A DNA stretch of 64,000 nt from Streptomyces sp. NK15101 (GTDB lineage Bacteria; Actinomycetota; Actinomycetes; Streptomycetales; Streptomycetaceae), in contig NZ_JAINVG010000011.1 of NCBI RefSeq assembly GCF_020400725.1, forward strand, positions 1-64,000, read 5' to 3'. The notes under the pieces are model-generated. The model ran no database searches and was not told the origin of the DNA. It was given only the letters and a program-made list of their open reading frames with translations. The translations under genes were made by a program, and so were the position numbers. Below, in pieces: positions 36,036 to 45,197 of the stretch. How positions within the stretch are numbered: the stretch's first letter is position 1; each line of letters opens with the position of its first letter.

Positions 36036-37049
36036 TCAGGCGCTGGCGCGGGTGACCAGACGCGTGGGGAGGATCAGCGGAGTGGGGTCCTGCCCGTTGA
36101 TGAGCGCGACGACCATGCGCGCCATCTCCCGGCCGAGACCCTCTATGGGCTGGTGCACCGTGGTCAGCGGCGGATCGGCGATCCGGGCCACGGCCAGGTC
36201 GTCGAAGCCGATCACGGCGACGTCGGCGGGGACGCGGCGGCCGGCCTCGCGCAGCGTGCGCAAGGCCCCCGCCCCCATGTTGTCGCTGGCGGCGAACACC
36301 CCGTCCAGGTCCGGATGCCGCGCCAGCAGCGCGGCCATGGCGACCGCTCCGCTCGACTCGGTGAAGTCACCGGCTTCCGGCGGGTACGGTTCGAGGCCCG
36401 CCGCCAGCATGGCGTCCCGGTAGCCGCGGTGACGGGCGCGCCCCGCCTCGGTGTCCAGCCGCCCGCAGATCGTGGCGACCCGGGTCCGGCCGAGCGAGAT
36501 CAGGTGCTCGGTCGCCGCGCGCGCCCCTCCGAGGTTGTCGACGTCCACGTACCACCGGGGATCCAGCCCGACCGGGCGCCCCCCGAACACGACGGGCATC
36601 TCCGCCTTCTCCGCCATGCGGGCCAGCGGATCGTCCTCGCGCAGCGCCATCAGCATCACCCCGTCGGCCCCCTTGGACCGGAGGAGCTGCTCCACGCGCC
36701 GGCGTCCGCGGTCGGAGGCGGCCAGACACAGCATCAGGTGCAGGTCGGCGTCCTCCAGCGCGGCCGAGGCGCCCACGATCACCTGGGCGAAGAACGGGTC
36801 CGCGAAGATCGACGGGTCCTCCCCCGAGACGACCAGGGCGGCCGCACCGGTCTGGCGGGTCGCCAGCGCGCGGGCGGTCGGATTGGGAACGTAACCGAGC
36901 TGGTGGACGGCCCGTTCGACCGCCTCCCGCTTGGCGCTGCTGACGTGCGGGGCGTTGTTGAGCACACGCGAGGCGACCGACCGTGAGACACCGGCCAGTT
37001 CGGCCACCTCGTCGAGTGTCGACTGCCGTCGCGGCGCACCTTCGGCCAT
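36036..37049 (-). CDS. LacI family regulator, CebR-like
   Basis: The protein has 337 residues from ATG 37049 (GGGAGG upstream). The HTH is TLDEVAELAGVSRSVASRVLNN (about 11-32), followed by the hinge HQLGYVPNPTARALATRQ and a sensor domain ending VIGFDDLAVARIADPPLTTVHQP. CebR in S. griseus and S. scabies represses cello-oligosaccharide genes through TGGGAGCGCTCCCA and is released by cellobiose or cellotriose (established). A related palindrome, TGGAAGCGCTTCCA, precedes this gene, and similar boxes precede two GH6 genes and GH9. It therefore probably controls this cellulase set; whether it is the main CebR or a paralogue is unclear. Confidence 0.86.
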   Translation of the reverse strand: MAEGAPRRQSTLDEVAELAGVSRSVASRVLNNAPHVSSAKREAVERAVHQLGYVPNPTARALATRQTGAAALVVSGEDPSIFADPFFAQVIVGASAALEDADLHLMLCLAASDRGRRRVEQLLRSKGADGVMLMALREDDPLARMAEKAEMPVVFGGRPVGLDPRWYVDVDNLGGARAATEHLISLGRTRVATICGRLDTEAGRARHRGYRDAMLAAGLEPYPPEAGDFTESSGAVAMAALLARHPDLDGVFAASDNMGAGALRTLREAGRRVPADVAVIGFDDLAVARIADPPLTTVHQPIEGLGREMARMVVALINGQDPTPLILPTRLVTRASA

Positions 37050-37087
37050 GATCCGCCTCCCTGTCGCGACCTGAACGCCTGGAAGGT

Positions 37088-37101
37088 TGGAAGCGCTTCC
37101 A
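37088..37101. promoter_or_regulatory. Perfect operator palindrome TGGAAGCGCTTCCA upstream of the CebR-like gene
   Basis: A 14-bp palindrome 39 bp before the regulator start, suggesting autoregulation. It differs from the CebR consensus by symmetrical G-to-A changes. Confidence 0.7.
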
Positions 37102-37222
37102 GTTCCAGGACTGTAAAGCCTTCTCGCCGTCATGTGAAGTGCTGCTCGAACAGGCCCACTTGACAGGCCGAACGGGGCGTCACACGATACCGGCCACACC
37201 TCAGGGCAGCCGAAGCGTGCAC

Positions 37223-37251
37223 TGGGATCGCTTCCAGTGGGAGCGCTTCCA
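37223..37251. promoter_or_regulatory. Two adjacent operators upstream of the first GH6 gene
   Basis: TGGGATCGCTTCCA (37223-37236) and TGGGAGCGCTTCCA (37238-37251) lie 15 bp centre to centre, 97 bp before ATG 37348. Together with 37088-37101 they fill the 298-bp divergent region, which has no gene. Confidence 0.72.
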
Positions 37252-37347
37252 CTCCCAGGTGTGACGTACCACCGCACTTCCTCAGTGCGCCGCCCGCTCG
37301 GGACGAGAGCGTGCGGCGCGTCCCCCGTCAGGAATCGAGGTACCGTC

Positions 37348-38313
37348 ATGCGCCGCCGAATCCGCGCCCTCGCGGCAGCCTTCCTCGCGCTCCCGCTGGC
37401 GCTCGCCGTCGCGCCCTCCGCCCACGCGGCCGATCCGACCACCATGACCAGCGGGTTCTACGTGGACCCGAATTCGAGCGCGAAGCAGTGGGTCGCCGCC
37501 AACCCCGGTGACGGCCGGGCGCCCGCCATCGGCGCGTCCCTCGCCAACACCCCCATGGCCCGCTGGTTCGGTTCCTGGAGCGGCACCATCGGCACCGCGA
37601 CCGGCGCGTACGTCGGGGCGGCGGACCGCTCGGACAAGCTGCCCGTCCTGGTCGCGTACAACATCTACCTCCGTGACTCGTGCGGGGGGCACTCCGGAGG
37701 CGGAGCCTCGTCGCCGTCCGCCTACGCGACCTGGATCGCGCAGTTCGCCGGCGGGATCGCCAACCGCCCGGCCGTCGTCGTCCTGGAACCCGACTCCCTC
37801 GCGGACTACGGCTGCCTGAACCAGACCCAGATCCGCGAACGCCAGGGCATGCTCAGCGGCGCCCTCGCCGAGTTCGGCCGCCAGGCGCCGAACACCTGGG
37901 TCTACCTCGACGCCGGCAACCCCGGCTGGGTGAGCGCCGGGACGATGGCCCAGCGCCTCCACGAAGCCGGCCTGCGCCAGGCCCACGGCTTCTCCCTCAA
38001 CGTGTCGAACCACTACACCACCGCCCAGAACACCGCCTACGGCAACGCCGTCAACAGCGAACTGGCCGCCCGCTACGGCTACACCAAGCCGTTCGTCGTC
38101 GACACCAGCCGCAACGGCAACGGCTCCAACGGCGAGTGGTGCAACGCGGCCGGCCGCCGCATCGGCACGCCCACCCAGCTGGGCGGCGGCGCCGAGATGC
38201 TGCTGTGGATCAAGGCCCCGGGCGAGTCCGACGGCAACTGCGGCGTCGGAACCGGTTCCACGGCCGGACAGTTCCTCCCCGAGGTCGCCTACAAGATGAT
38301 CTACGGCTACTGA
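37348..38313 (+). CDS. Secreted GH6 endo-beta-1,4-glucanase
   Basis: The protein has 321 residues with a signal peptide (about 1-27, AHAAD). There is only a catalytic domain and no carbohydrate-binding module. GH6 features: LVAYNIYLRDSCGGHSGGG with the acid Asp, VVVLEPDSLADYGC, VYLDAGNPGW, FVVDTSRNGNGSNG and LLWIKAPGESDGNC with the putative base Asp. The short loops and length fit an endoglucanase rather than a cellobiohydrolase. ATG 37348 has GAGG upstream. It is preceded by two CebR-like boxes and followed after 92 bp by a second GH6 gene. Confidence 0.93.
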   Translation: MRRRIRALAAAFLALPLALAVAPSAHAADPTTMTSGFYVDPNSSAKQWVAANPGDGRAPAIGASLANTPMARWFGSWSGTIGTATGAYVGAADRSDKLPVLVAYNIYLRDSCGGHSGGGASSPSAYATWIAQFAGGIANRPAVVVLEPDSLADYGCLNQTQIRERQGMLSGALAEFGRQAPNTWVYLDAGNPGWVSAGTMAQRLHEAGLRQAHGFSLNVSNHYTTAQNTAYGNAVNSELAARYGYTKPFVVDTSRNGNGSNGEWCNAAGRRIGTPTQLGGGAEMLLWIKAPGESDGNCGVGTGSTAGQFLPEVAYKMIYGY

Positions 38314-38322
38314 CCTCGGAGT

Positions 38323-38362
38323 CCCGTGGCCCGGCGTCCGCCTCCCGCGACCGGGCCACGGG
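38323..38362 (+). terminator. 12-bp hairpin between the two GH6 genes
   Basis: Arms 38323-38334 and 38351-38362 pair perfectly with a 16-nt loop. It starts 10 bp after the first GH6 stop. As the second gene has no clear operator or promoter of its own, this may be a partial terminator. Confidence 0.65.
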
Positions 38363-38405
38363 CACCACCCCCTCCTCACCTCCGCCCCTTCGACCAGGAG
38401 CCTCC

Positions 38406-39689
38406 ATGAATCCGCGCACCCTACGGCGCCGTGCGACCGCCGCCCTCGCGGCGCTCGCGGCCTGCGCCGCCCTCACCGCGACGCAGGGGCAGGCGCAGGC
38501 CGCACCCGCCGGGGACACGCTCACCCCCGCAACGAAGTTCTACGTGGACCCGCACGGCAAGGCCGCCGAGCAGGCACTCACCGACCTCAGGAACGGCGAC
38601 TTCACGAACGCCGCGAACATGGCCGAGCTCGCGAGCTGGCCGCAGGCCGAGTGGTTCACCGAGGGCACGCCCATCGAAGTCCGGTCCAAGGTGCGGAGCC
38701 TCGTCCGCGAAGCCAGGACGGTGAACCGGACCCCCGTCCTGGTCGCCTACAACGTGCCGGGCCGGGACTGCACCCAGTACTCCAGCGGCGGCGCCGCCTC
38801 CTCCGCCGCCTACCGGCAGTGGATCGACGCCTTCGCCGCCGGCATCGGCGACAGCGAGGCCGTCGTCGTGGTCGAGCCCGACGGGCTCGCCCTCCTCCCC
38901 GGCGACTGCGGGCCGGGCGCGGACCCGAGCGGCGAACTCACGGCGGCCCGCGTCGCCGACCTGGCGTACGCGGTCAGGACCATCAAGTCCAAGGCCCGCA
39001 CCGCGGTCTACCTCGACGCGGGCAACGTCCTGTGGCGGCCTGTGGGCGACATGGCGCGGCGACTGCTCGACGCCGGCGTCCAGGACAGCGACGGCTTCGC
39101 CCTCAACGTGTCCAACACCCACCCCACCGACCACAACGCGCGCTACGGCACCTGGATAGCCAAGTGCATGTGGTTCGCCACCGAAGGGCCCGAGTACGCC
39201 CGCGGCCACACCGACTGGTGCGCCACCCAGTACTACTCGCCCGCCGCGCCCAACGACGGCGTCCCCGGCAACGCGGTCGACTCCGCCGACCCCGCCACCT
39301 GGCGCTGGACCGACGCCTGGTTCGACCGGAGCGTGGGCACTTTGCCGAACGACGCCCTGCACCACTTCGTCATCGACACCAGCCGCAACGGCCTGGGCGC
39401 CTGGACCCCGGAGCCCGGCAAGTACACCGGCGACCCGGAGATCTGGTGCAACGCGCCCGGCCGCGGCCTCGGCCCGCGCCCGACCGCCGACACCGGTGTA
39501 CCGCTCGTCGACGCCTACCTGTGGATCAAGGTCCCCGGCGAGTCCGACGGCAGCTGCACGCGCAACACCGGCGGCACGATCGACCCCGAGTACGGCATCG
39601 TCGACCCGCCCGCCGGCGCCTGGTGGCCCGACCAGGCCCACACGCTGGCCCGCAACGCGGCACCGCGGCTGACCTTCAACCGCGGCTGA
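38406..39689 (+). CDS. Secreted GH6 cellulase, cellobiohydrolase-like length
   Basis: The protein has 427 residues with a signal peptide (about 1-33) and no binding module. The GH6 motifs are VAYNVPGRDCTQYSSGG (acid Asp), VVVEPDGLALLPGDC, VYLDAGN, FVIDTSRNGLGAW and WIKVPGESDGSC. Compared with the first GH6 it has longer loops, including a C-terminal GYW-like region with WWPDQAH, which would enclose the active-site tunnel as in non-reducing-end cellobiohydrolases. That suggests an exo/endo pair. ATG 38406 follows AGGAG. The 3' end lies in a 17-bp tandem duplication, so the last residues may be newly made. Confidence 0.92.
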   Translation: MNPRTLRRRATAALAALAACAALTATQGQAQAAPAGDTLTPATKFYVDPHGKAAEQALTDLRNGDFTNAANMAELASWPQAEWFTEGTPIEVRSKVRSLVREARTVNRTPVLVAYNVPGRDCTQYSSGGAASSAAYRQWIDAFAAGIGDSEAVVVVEPDGLALLPGDCGPGADPSGELTAARVADLAYAVRTIKSKARTAVYLDAGNVLWRPVGDMARRLLDAGVQDSDGFALNVSNTHPTDHNARYGTWIAKCMWFATEGPEYARGHTDWCATQYYSPAAPNDGVPGNAVDSADPATWRWTDAWFDRSVGTLPNDALHHFVIDTSRNGLGAWTPEPGKYTGDPEIWCNAPGRGLGPRPTADTGVPLVDAYLWIKVPGESDGSCTRNTGGTIDPEYGIVDPPAGAWWPDQAHTLARNAAPRLTFNRG

Positions 39690-39697
39690 CCTTCAAC
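39664..39697. repeat. 17-bp tandem duplication across the GH6 stop codon
   Basis: Units 39664-39680 and 39681-39697 (CGCGGCTGACCTTCAAC) are identical. Because 17 is not a multiple of three, the first unit's sequence is read as Leu-Thr-Phe-Asn while the same TGA in the second unit acts as the stop. Confidence 0.93.
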
Positions 39698-39727
39698 CGG
39701 CGAGCTCCGCTCGTCCCCCGTCCGCGT

Positions 39728-39757
39728 CGGCCACGGGAGGCCTCTCGCCCGTGGCCG
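39728..39757 (+). terminator. 10-bp hairpin after the second GH6 gene
   Basis: Arms CGGCCACGGG (39728-39737) and CCCGTGGCCG (39748-39757) with a 10-nt loop, 38 bp past the stop and before the convergent UspA-like gene. Confidence 0.65.
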
Positions 39758-39821
39758 GGCTCGCGCGGGAGCAGGCCGCGTGACCGGCCTCCGCCGGTGG
39801 CCGGCGGGGGTCCGCCGCCCG

Positions 39822-40343
39822 TCAGGCGGTGTGGCGCGGAGGAGGGGGCGGCAGGGTGGGCAGCCCCGGCGGCGGCTCGGGCCACACGAGCAGCACCGGG
39901 CAGGGGGCGTGGTCGACGACGAAGCGTGCGGCGGGGCCGAGGCTGTGCGGTCCGAGGTGGGTGCGGTCTCCGTCCCGGGCCAGGATCAGCAGGTCGCTGT
40001 CCTCGGCCGCGGCGACGACCTCTCGCTCGACGCGGCCGGTGCGTTCGGTCCGCGTGCAGGGGCGGTCCAGGCGGTCGGCCGCGTCCTGGAGCAGCTGCCG
40101 CGCGGAGGCGGCGGCGAGGTGTTCCAGTCGCGTGCCGGGGTCCCTCCCCCAGCCTTCGGCCGGGCGGTGCCCCGCGGGGTGGCCGCGGCCGAGGAGTCCG
40201 GCGAAGGCGCCGTGCGCGGCGCCCGGGACGTCGGCGGGGGTGACGTGCAGGAGGACGACGTCGGCGTCCGCCGGGGTGTGGGCGCGGGCGGCGTCCACGC
40301 AGGCGCGCCACGTGCCCTCGACGATCCAGACGACCACGGCCAT
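39822..40343 (-). CDS. Universal stress protein (UspA) family protein
   Basis: The protein has 173 residues and one Usp domain. The N-terminus MAVVVWIVEGTWRACVDAAR is the first beta-alpha unit. LLILARDGDRTHLGPHSLGPAARFVVDHAPCPVLLV resembles the nucleotide-binding GxxGxxxGSxxxxv segment, with changes (GPHSLGPAAR), so ATP binding is uncertain. A Pro-rich tail ends the protein. ATG 40343 lies 3 bp after the stop of the upstream transporter, so the two are probably one operon. Role in stress or transporter regulation is inference. Confidence 0.8.
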   Translation of the reverse strand: MAVVVWIVEGTWRACVDAARAHTPADADVVLLHVTPADVPGAAHGAFAGLLGRGHPAGHRPAEGWGRDPGTRLEHLAAASARQLLQDAADRLDRPCTRTERTGRVEREVVAAAEDSDLLILARDGDRTHLGPHSLGPAARFVVDHAPCPVLLVWPEPPPGLPTLPPPPPRHTA

Positions 40344-40346
40344 GGG

Positions 40347-41714
40347 TCAGCCTCCTCCGATGACGGTCAGCGAGAACCACAGTGCCAGTACGGCGGCGAC
40401 CAGGCTCGTGGGTACGGCGTACACGCCGAGCCGGGTGAACTCCTTCAGTTCCACCTCGCCGTCGTGGGCGTGGACGATGCGCCGCCACAGCAGGGTGGCC
40501 AGTGAACCGGCGTAGGTGAGGTTGGGGCCGATGTTCACCCCGAGCAGGACGGCGAGGACGGCGCCGGGCCCCGACGGGGCGGTCAGCGGCAGGAGCACCA
40601 GGACCGCGGGCAGGTTGTTGATGACGTTCGCGAGGACGGCGGCCAGTCCGGCGAGGGCGAGGAGTTCCGGCAAGCCGGTGCCGTCGGGGATCAGGTGTCC
40701 CAGGGCATCGTCGAGACCGTTGTCCACCACCGCCAGGACCACGATGCCGAGGGCCAGGACGAAGGCGAGGAAGGGCACCGAGGCGGCGCGGACCAGCGCA
40801 CGGGGGGTGGTGCGGCGGCGGACGAGGGCCCGTACGGCCAGGGCGAGTGCCCCTGCCAGGGCGGCCCACGCCGGATCGACGCCGACCACCGAGGTCAGCA
40901 CGAAGCCCGCGAGCGTGCATCCGACGGTCACCAGGGCGAACAGCGGCAGCGGCGGCGGTTCGACGACGGCGGGGGCCTGCGCTCCCGCGTCCAGGTCGGT
41001 GGCGAAGAAGCGCCGGAAGACCAGGTACTCGACGGCGATCGCGGCTGCCCACGGCAAGGCCATCAGGGCGGCGAACCGGGTGAAGCTGAGCCCGCTGGCC
41101 GCGAAGGCCAGGAGGTTGGTGAGGTTGGAGACGGGCAGCAGCAGGGAGGCCGTGTTCGACAGGTGGGTGCAGGCGTACACGTGTGGCTTCGGACGGGCGC
41201 CGATGCGGGCCGCGGTGGCGAACACCACCGGGGTCAGGAGCACGACCGTGGCGTCCAGACTGAGCACGGCGGTGATCGCCGATGCCGCCAGGAACACCTG
41301 GGCGAGCAGCCGACGCGGCCGGCCCGCCGCCGTACGCGCCATCCACGCTCCGCAGGCCTGGAACAGCCCTTCGTCGTCACAGAGCTGGGCCAGCACCAGC
41401 ACGGCCGCCAGGAAGCCGATCACCGGCCCGAGCCGTTCCGCCTCGGCCAGGGCGTCGTCGAGGGAGACGGCCCCGGTGACGATCACCAGGGCCGCGGCCG
41501 GGACGGCCACGACCGCCTCCGGCCAGCCGAAGGGGCGGATGACCGCACAGGCCAGTACGAGGACGAGCAGGGCCGCGGACAGGGTCTCCGCGAGCTGGGG
41601 GTTCAGAATCGGGTCCTTCCGTCGCGGCGGTCGACCGCCTGCACCATTGCGCCGAACGCTACCCGCACGGGCGTCACGTCCCGTGGACCGGCCCGACGGC
41701 CGGCTTCGCGCCAT
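40347..41714 (-). CDS. SLC13/ArsB-NhaD superfamily membrane transporter
   Basis: About 11 membrane helices are predicted. Characteristic parts are LSLDATVVLLTPVVFATAARIG and VSNLTNLLAFAASGLSF in the middle and NVINNLPAVLVLLPL with LLGVNIGPNLTYAGSLATLLWRRI at the end, all typical of the ion-transporter (IT) superfamily. Substrate could be an anion such as arsenite or a dicarboxylate, or sodium. Start is uncertain: ATG 41714 has no ribosome-binding site. Homology of the first helix starts at residues encoded from 41606, where GGAAGGA lies just before ATT 41609 and CTG 41606, so a non-standard start there is quite possible. It overlaps nothing and is next to the Usp gene. Confidence 0.8.
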   Translation of the reverse strand: MARSRPSGRSTGRDARAGSVRRNGAGGRPPRRKDPILNPQLAETLSAALLVLVLACAVIRPFGWPEAVVAVPAAALVIVTGAVSLDDALAEAERLGPVIGFLAAVLVLAQLCDDEGLFQACGAWMARTAAGRPRRLLAQVFLAASAITAVLSLDATVVLLTPVVFATAARIGARPKPHVYACTHLSNTASLLLPVSNLTNLLAFAASGLSFTRFAALMALPWAAAIAVEYLVFRRFFATDLDAGAQAPAVVEPPPLPLFALVTVGCTLAGFVLTSVVGVDPAWAALAGALALAVRALVRRRTTPRALVRAASVPFLAFVLALGIVVLAVVDNGLDDALGHLIPDGTGLPELLALAGLAAVLANVINNLPAVLVLLPLTAPSGPGAVLAVLLGVNIGPNLTYAGSLATLLWRRIVHAHDGEVELKEFTRLGVYAVPTSLVAAVLALWFSLTVIGGG

Positions 41715-41803
41715 CGCGTCGATTCCGTTGACGGCATGGGCGGGCCTCACTAATCTGCGCTCAGATCCCCCCCCTTCTGATCGGCGTTCGACACGTCACG
41801 GCT

Positions 41804-41817
41804 TGGGAGCGCTCCCA
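41804..41817. promoter_or_regulatory. Perfect CebR box TGGGAGCGCTCCCA upstream of GH9
   Basis: This exact match to the known CebR operator lies 195 bp before the GH9 start, in a roughly 300-bp divergent gap. No gene was seen in the gap. Confidence 0.82.
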
Positions 41818-42011
41818 CAGCCAGGGAGGCGAAGTGAGGCCGATTGGCATGCTCACCTCATGCAGGCACGGTCGTCCAGCGGCGTCCCGGCCGGCCGGAG
41901 GCGACCACCTCCGGCTTCCCGGGCGACCGTCTCCGCCTTCCCGGCAGACGGGCCCGCTCGCGCAGACCGACTCGCCCCGCCGATTCCCCCGACGACACAC
42001 AGGAGCCGCAC

Positions 42012-44159
42012 ATGCCACCCTCTCGCTCGTTACGCCTCTCCACCGCCCTGCTGACGGGCGCCCTCCTCCTGGGCGGTCTCGCGACCGCGCCGGCCGTCGC
42101 GGACGCCCCCGCCGCCACGGCGGCGACCACGGGCGTACGCGTCAACCAGGTCGGCTACCTGCCCGACGGGCCCAAGCGCGCCACCGTCGTCACCACGGCG
42201 ACGCAGGCGCTCCCCTGGCAGCTGCGGAACGCGTCCGGCGCCCTGGTCGCCTCCGGATCGACCGTCCCGCGCGGCGCGGACGCCCCCTCCGGGCAGTCCG
42301 TCCAGGTGGCCGACTTCTCCTCGTACCGGAGCACGGGCTCGGGATACGTCCTGTCCGTGGACGGCAACAGCAGCGCGCCCTTCGACATCCGCGCGGATCT
42401 CTACGACACCTTGCGTTCCGACTCGATGGCGTTCTTCCACCACCAGCGCAGCGGCATCGCGATCGACGCCTCCCTGGTGGGTTCCGCCTACGCGCGCCCG
42501 GCCGGGCACCTCGGCGTCGCGCCCAACCGGGGCGACACGTCCGTCCCGTGCCAGGCCACCGTGTGCGACTACGCGCGGGACGTCAGGGGCGGCTGGTACG
42601 ACGCGGGCGACCACGGCAAGTACGTGGTCAACGGCGGCATCTCCACCTGGCTGGTCGTCAACTCCTTCGAGCGGGCCAAGCGGGCCGGCAGGGACGCCGC
42701 GCTGGGCGACTCGACCCTGCGCATCCCCGAACGCGGCAACGGAGTGCCCGACGTCCTCGACGAGGCGCGGTGGGAGCTCGACTTCCTGATGCGCATGCAG
42801 GTGCCCGAGGGCAAGCCGTACGCGGGCATGGCCTTCCACAAGGTCCACGACGCGGCCTGGACCGGCATGCCGCTGCGCCCCGACCAGGACGCGCAGCCCC
42901 GCGAGCTGCACCGGCCGTCCACTGCGGCGACCCTCAACCTCGCGGCGGCCGCCGCGCAGTGCGCCCGGGTCTTCCGCCCGTACGACTCCGCCTACGCCGA
43001 CCGGTGCCTGTCGGCCGCCCGCCGGGCCTGGACCGCGGCGCAGGCCGACCCCGCCCTGTACGCGCCGGCCTCGGACGGCACGGGCGGCGGAGCCTACGAC
43101 GACACGCGGGTCACCGACGAGTTCTACTGGGCGGCCGCCGAGCTGTACGCGGCGACCGGCGAGAGCGCCTACCGGGACGCGGTCACCTCCTCGTCTTGGC
43201 ACACCTCCGCGGACGCGTTCAGCCCGTACGGCTTCGGCTGGGCGGACACGGCCGCGCTCGGCCGGCTCGTCCTGGCCACCGTCCCCAACGGCCTGCCCGC
43301 GTCCGACCTGGCCCGGATCAGGGCCTCGGTGACGGCAGCCGCCGACGTCCACCTGTCCAGGATGGCCGCCCAGGGCTACGCCGTGCCCGTCCCGGCGGAC
43401 GGATACTTCTGGGGCTCGAACGGCGAAGTCGCCAACGACGCGATCGTCATGGCCGTCGCAGGCGAGCTGACGGGCGACGGGCGCTACCGCGCCGGCGCGC
43501 TGGAGACCATGGACTACCTGCTCGGCCGCAACGCCCTCGGCGTGTCGTACGTGACCGGCCACGGCGAGACGTCCTCGCAGAACCAGCACCACCGGTCCTG
43601 GGCCCACCAGCTGGACGCCTCCCTGCCCCGCCCGCCGGCCGGGTCGCTCGCGGGCGGTCCCAACAGCGCGCTCCAGGACCCGGTCGCGCAGGAGAAGCTG
43701 ACCGGCTGCGCGCCCGCCGCCTGCTACGTCGACGACATCGGCTCGTACTCGACCAACGAGGTGGCGGTCAACTGGAACGCCCCGCTGGCCTGGCTCGCCA
43801 CCTACGCCGCCGAGCGAACCACCACCGGCGGCGAACCGCCCACCGCCGCCTGCGCGGTGACGTACACGGTGAGCAACGTCTGGAACACCGGCTTCACCGC
43901 GACCGTCACCGTCAAGAACACCGGCCCGACGGCCGTGGAAGGCTGGCAGCTGGGCTGGGCCTACCCGGGCGGCCAGCGCGTCACGAGCGCCTGGAACGCC
44001 ACCGTCACCCAGAACGGCACCACCGTCAGCGCCCGCGACGCCGACTGGAACAGGACGATCGCCCCCGGTGCGACCGCGAGCTTCGGAGTGCAGGGCACCC
44101 ACACGGGCTCGAACCCCTCCCCCACGGCCTTCACGCTCAACGGGAGCGCCTGCGCCTGA
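42012..44159 (+). CDS. Secreted GH9 cellulase with Ig-like domain and CBM2
   Basis: The protein has 715 residues. Domain order: signal peptide (about 1-30), cellulase N-terminal Ig-like domain (about 40-125, [16 protein letters not shown]), GH9 (alpha/alpha)6 barrel (about 130-600) and CBM2 (about 612-715). Catalytic Asp residues lie in [11 protein letters not shown] (194-204) and the acid Glu in STNEVAVNW near 582. CBM2 has the end cysteines and surface Trp (NVWNTGF, GWQLGW). The Ig-GH9 arrangement suits endo- or exo-glucanases. ATG 42012 follows AGGAG (42001-42005); the longer frame from 41844 was rejected. Regulation by the perfect CebR box upstream is likely. Confidence 0.94.
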   Translation: MPPSRSLRLSTALLTGALLLGGLATAPAVADAPAATAATTGVRVNQVGYLPDGPKRATVVTTATQALPWQLRNASGALVASGSTVPRGADAPSGQSVQVADFSSYRSTGSGYVLSVDGNSSAPFDIRADLYDTLRSDSMAFFHHQRSGIAIDASLVGSAYARPAGHLGVAPNRGDTSVPCQATVCDYARDVRGGWYDAGDHGKYVVNGGISTWLVVNSFERAKRAGRDAALGDSTLRIPERGNGVPDVLDEARWELDFLMRMQVPEGKPYAGMAFHKVHDAAWTGMPLRPDQDAQPRELHRPSTAATLNLAAAAAQCARVFRPYDSAYADRCLSAARRAWTAAQADPALYAPASDGTGGGAYDDTRVTDEFYWAAAELYAATGESAYRDAVTSSSWHTSADAFSPYGFGWADTAALGRLVLATVPNGLPASDLARIRASVTAAADVHLSRMAAQGYAVPVPADGYFWGSNGEVANDAIVMAVAGELTGDGRYRAGALETMDYLLGRNALGVSYVTGHGETSSQNQHHRSWAHQLDASLPRPPAGSLAGGPNSALQDPVAQEKLTGCAPAACYVDDIGSYSTNEVAVNWNAPLAWLATYAAERTTTGGEPPTAACAVTYTVSNVWNTGFTATVTVKNTGPTAVEGWQLGWAYPGGQRVTSAWNATVTQNGTTVSARDADWNRTIAPGATASFGVQGTHTGSNPSPTAFTLNGSACA

Positions 44160-44164
44160 TCCAC

Positions 44165-44199
44165 GGCCGGGCCGGGCGGCACGTCCGCCCGGCCCGGCC
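44165..44199 (+). terminator. 15-bp hairpin after GH9
   Basis: Arms 44165-44179 and 44185-44199 pair perfectly with a 5-nt loop, 5 bp after the GH9 stop. Confidence 0.85.
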
Positions 44200-44261
44200 G
44201 GCACCGCACCTCGGTCGGCCCCCACCGCCAGGAGCCCATGCGCCGACTCCTCTCGGGCCCG

Positions 44262-44585
44262 TCACGGCGACAGCCATGGGGACCCGGCCGTATCGCACAG
44301 GGCGGCGTGAGCGTGTTCGACGCGGATGCGGGCTCCTCGCCGGCGCAAGACCGCTCGGGGGCTTCCCGCACGCACGGTGGCGGTCGCCATCGCCTGCGCC
44401 GCCGTGCGGGTGCGGACCGCGAACCACTGCCTTCCGCAGGTGCCGTCCCCGGCGACCGTGGGCATGGTGACGAGCCACACGGGGAGCAGTGGCCGCGGGG
44501 CCCGTGCCGAGGTGCTGAGGGCGTGCGGTCGGCGGTCCTGCGCCGTTCGGGGCGGAGGGCTCACGGACTGGGGGAGCACGGTCAT
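44262..44585 (-). CDS. Small hypothetical protein, uncertain
   Basis: This 107-codon frame starts at ATG 44585 with AGGAGACACC upstream, which is the only reason to prefer it over other frames here. The middle part WLVTMPTVAGDGTCGRQWFA is the least random segment; the rest is Arg/Ala-rich and of low complexity. I do not recognise a family. It could be a real orphan gene or chance. It is convergent with GH9. Confidence 0.3.
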   Translation of the reverse strand: MTVLPQSVSPPPRTAQDRRPHALSTSARAPRPLLPVWLVTMPTVAGDGTCGRQWFAVRTRTAAQAMATATVRAGSPRAVLRRRGARIRVEHAHAALCDTAGSPWLSP

Positions 44586-45149
44586 GGTGTCTCCTGGACG
44601 CTGCGGCTCACAGGGGCGAACGGAGGAGGCGACCCACGGGTCGTACGGCGGCCGATCGACCGCGGAGCCACGCCGGCATGGCGGAAGCAGGCCATCGGCG
44701 AAGCCGGCCGAGCGACTGATTCGTCCTGTGAAGGGCCGGCCATGACGATGTCCCGCTCCGACGCCACCGTCAAGAGGCGGCACCCTCCTTTCTGCAAGAC
44801 TTTGAAACACCTTGCGGCGAAGCGTCCTTCACGGACAGAGGAAGCGCCGGACACGGCGACTCGAACTGCGACTTTCGACGGACGTGCGGGGTGGGGCCGG
44901 TCAGGGCGGGCGCGAAGGCGTGAGGCCCGGGGTTGACGAGTTGCGGGGATCCGTCGAATCTCGGCCACTGTGAGCGCCGCGACCACCCGCGAACCAGGTC
45001 CGTGACCGATGCCGTGGAAACCGGCTGCGACAGGCGGGAACCGCTTTCGTCACGGCCATGACACGCGAGAGGTGTGCAACTTCTTTCCATCCTCGAAAGG
45101 ACTGCTGACCTGTCCATTGATGCCAACAGCGGAGTACTGTCTGAAAATA
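44586..45149 (+). other. 564 bp without a recognisable gene; possible maltose-type site
   Basis: Frames on both strands give only low-complexity products. CTGCAAG (44792-44798) and CTTGCGG (44811-44817) form an imperfect inverted pair in an AT-richer patch. They resemble the CTTGCAG heptamers in Streptomyces amylase promoters (recalled knowledge). Confidence 0.35.
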
Positions 45150-45178
45150 CTTACAGAAACTTGCAGGGAGCGTCCCTG
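45150..45178 (+). promoter_or_regulatory. Direct-repeat element before the amylase inhibitor gene
   Basis: CTTACAG-AAA-CTTGCAG (45150-45166) is a direct heptamer repeat with 10-bp period, like maltose/amylase operators bound by MalR in Streptomyces. An overlapping CAGGGA-GCG-TCCCTG (45164-45178) is an inverted repeat. Both lie just before the gene, so maltose-type control of the inhibitor is suggested. Confidence 0.5.
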
Positions 45179-45197
45179 TGTCCCGAGGATTCGGGAC

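Noticed and set aside
44238..44936. 232-codon plus-strand frame after GH9
   Set aside because: Arg/Gly-rich low-complexity sequence running through a terminator-flanked non-coding stretch; no ribosome-binding site or motif.
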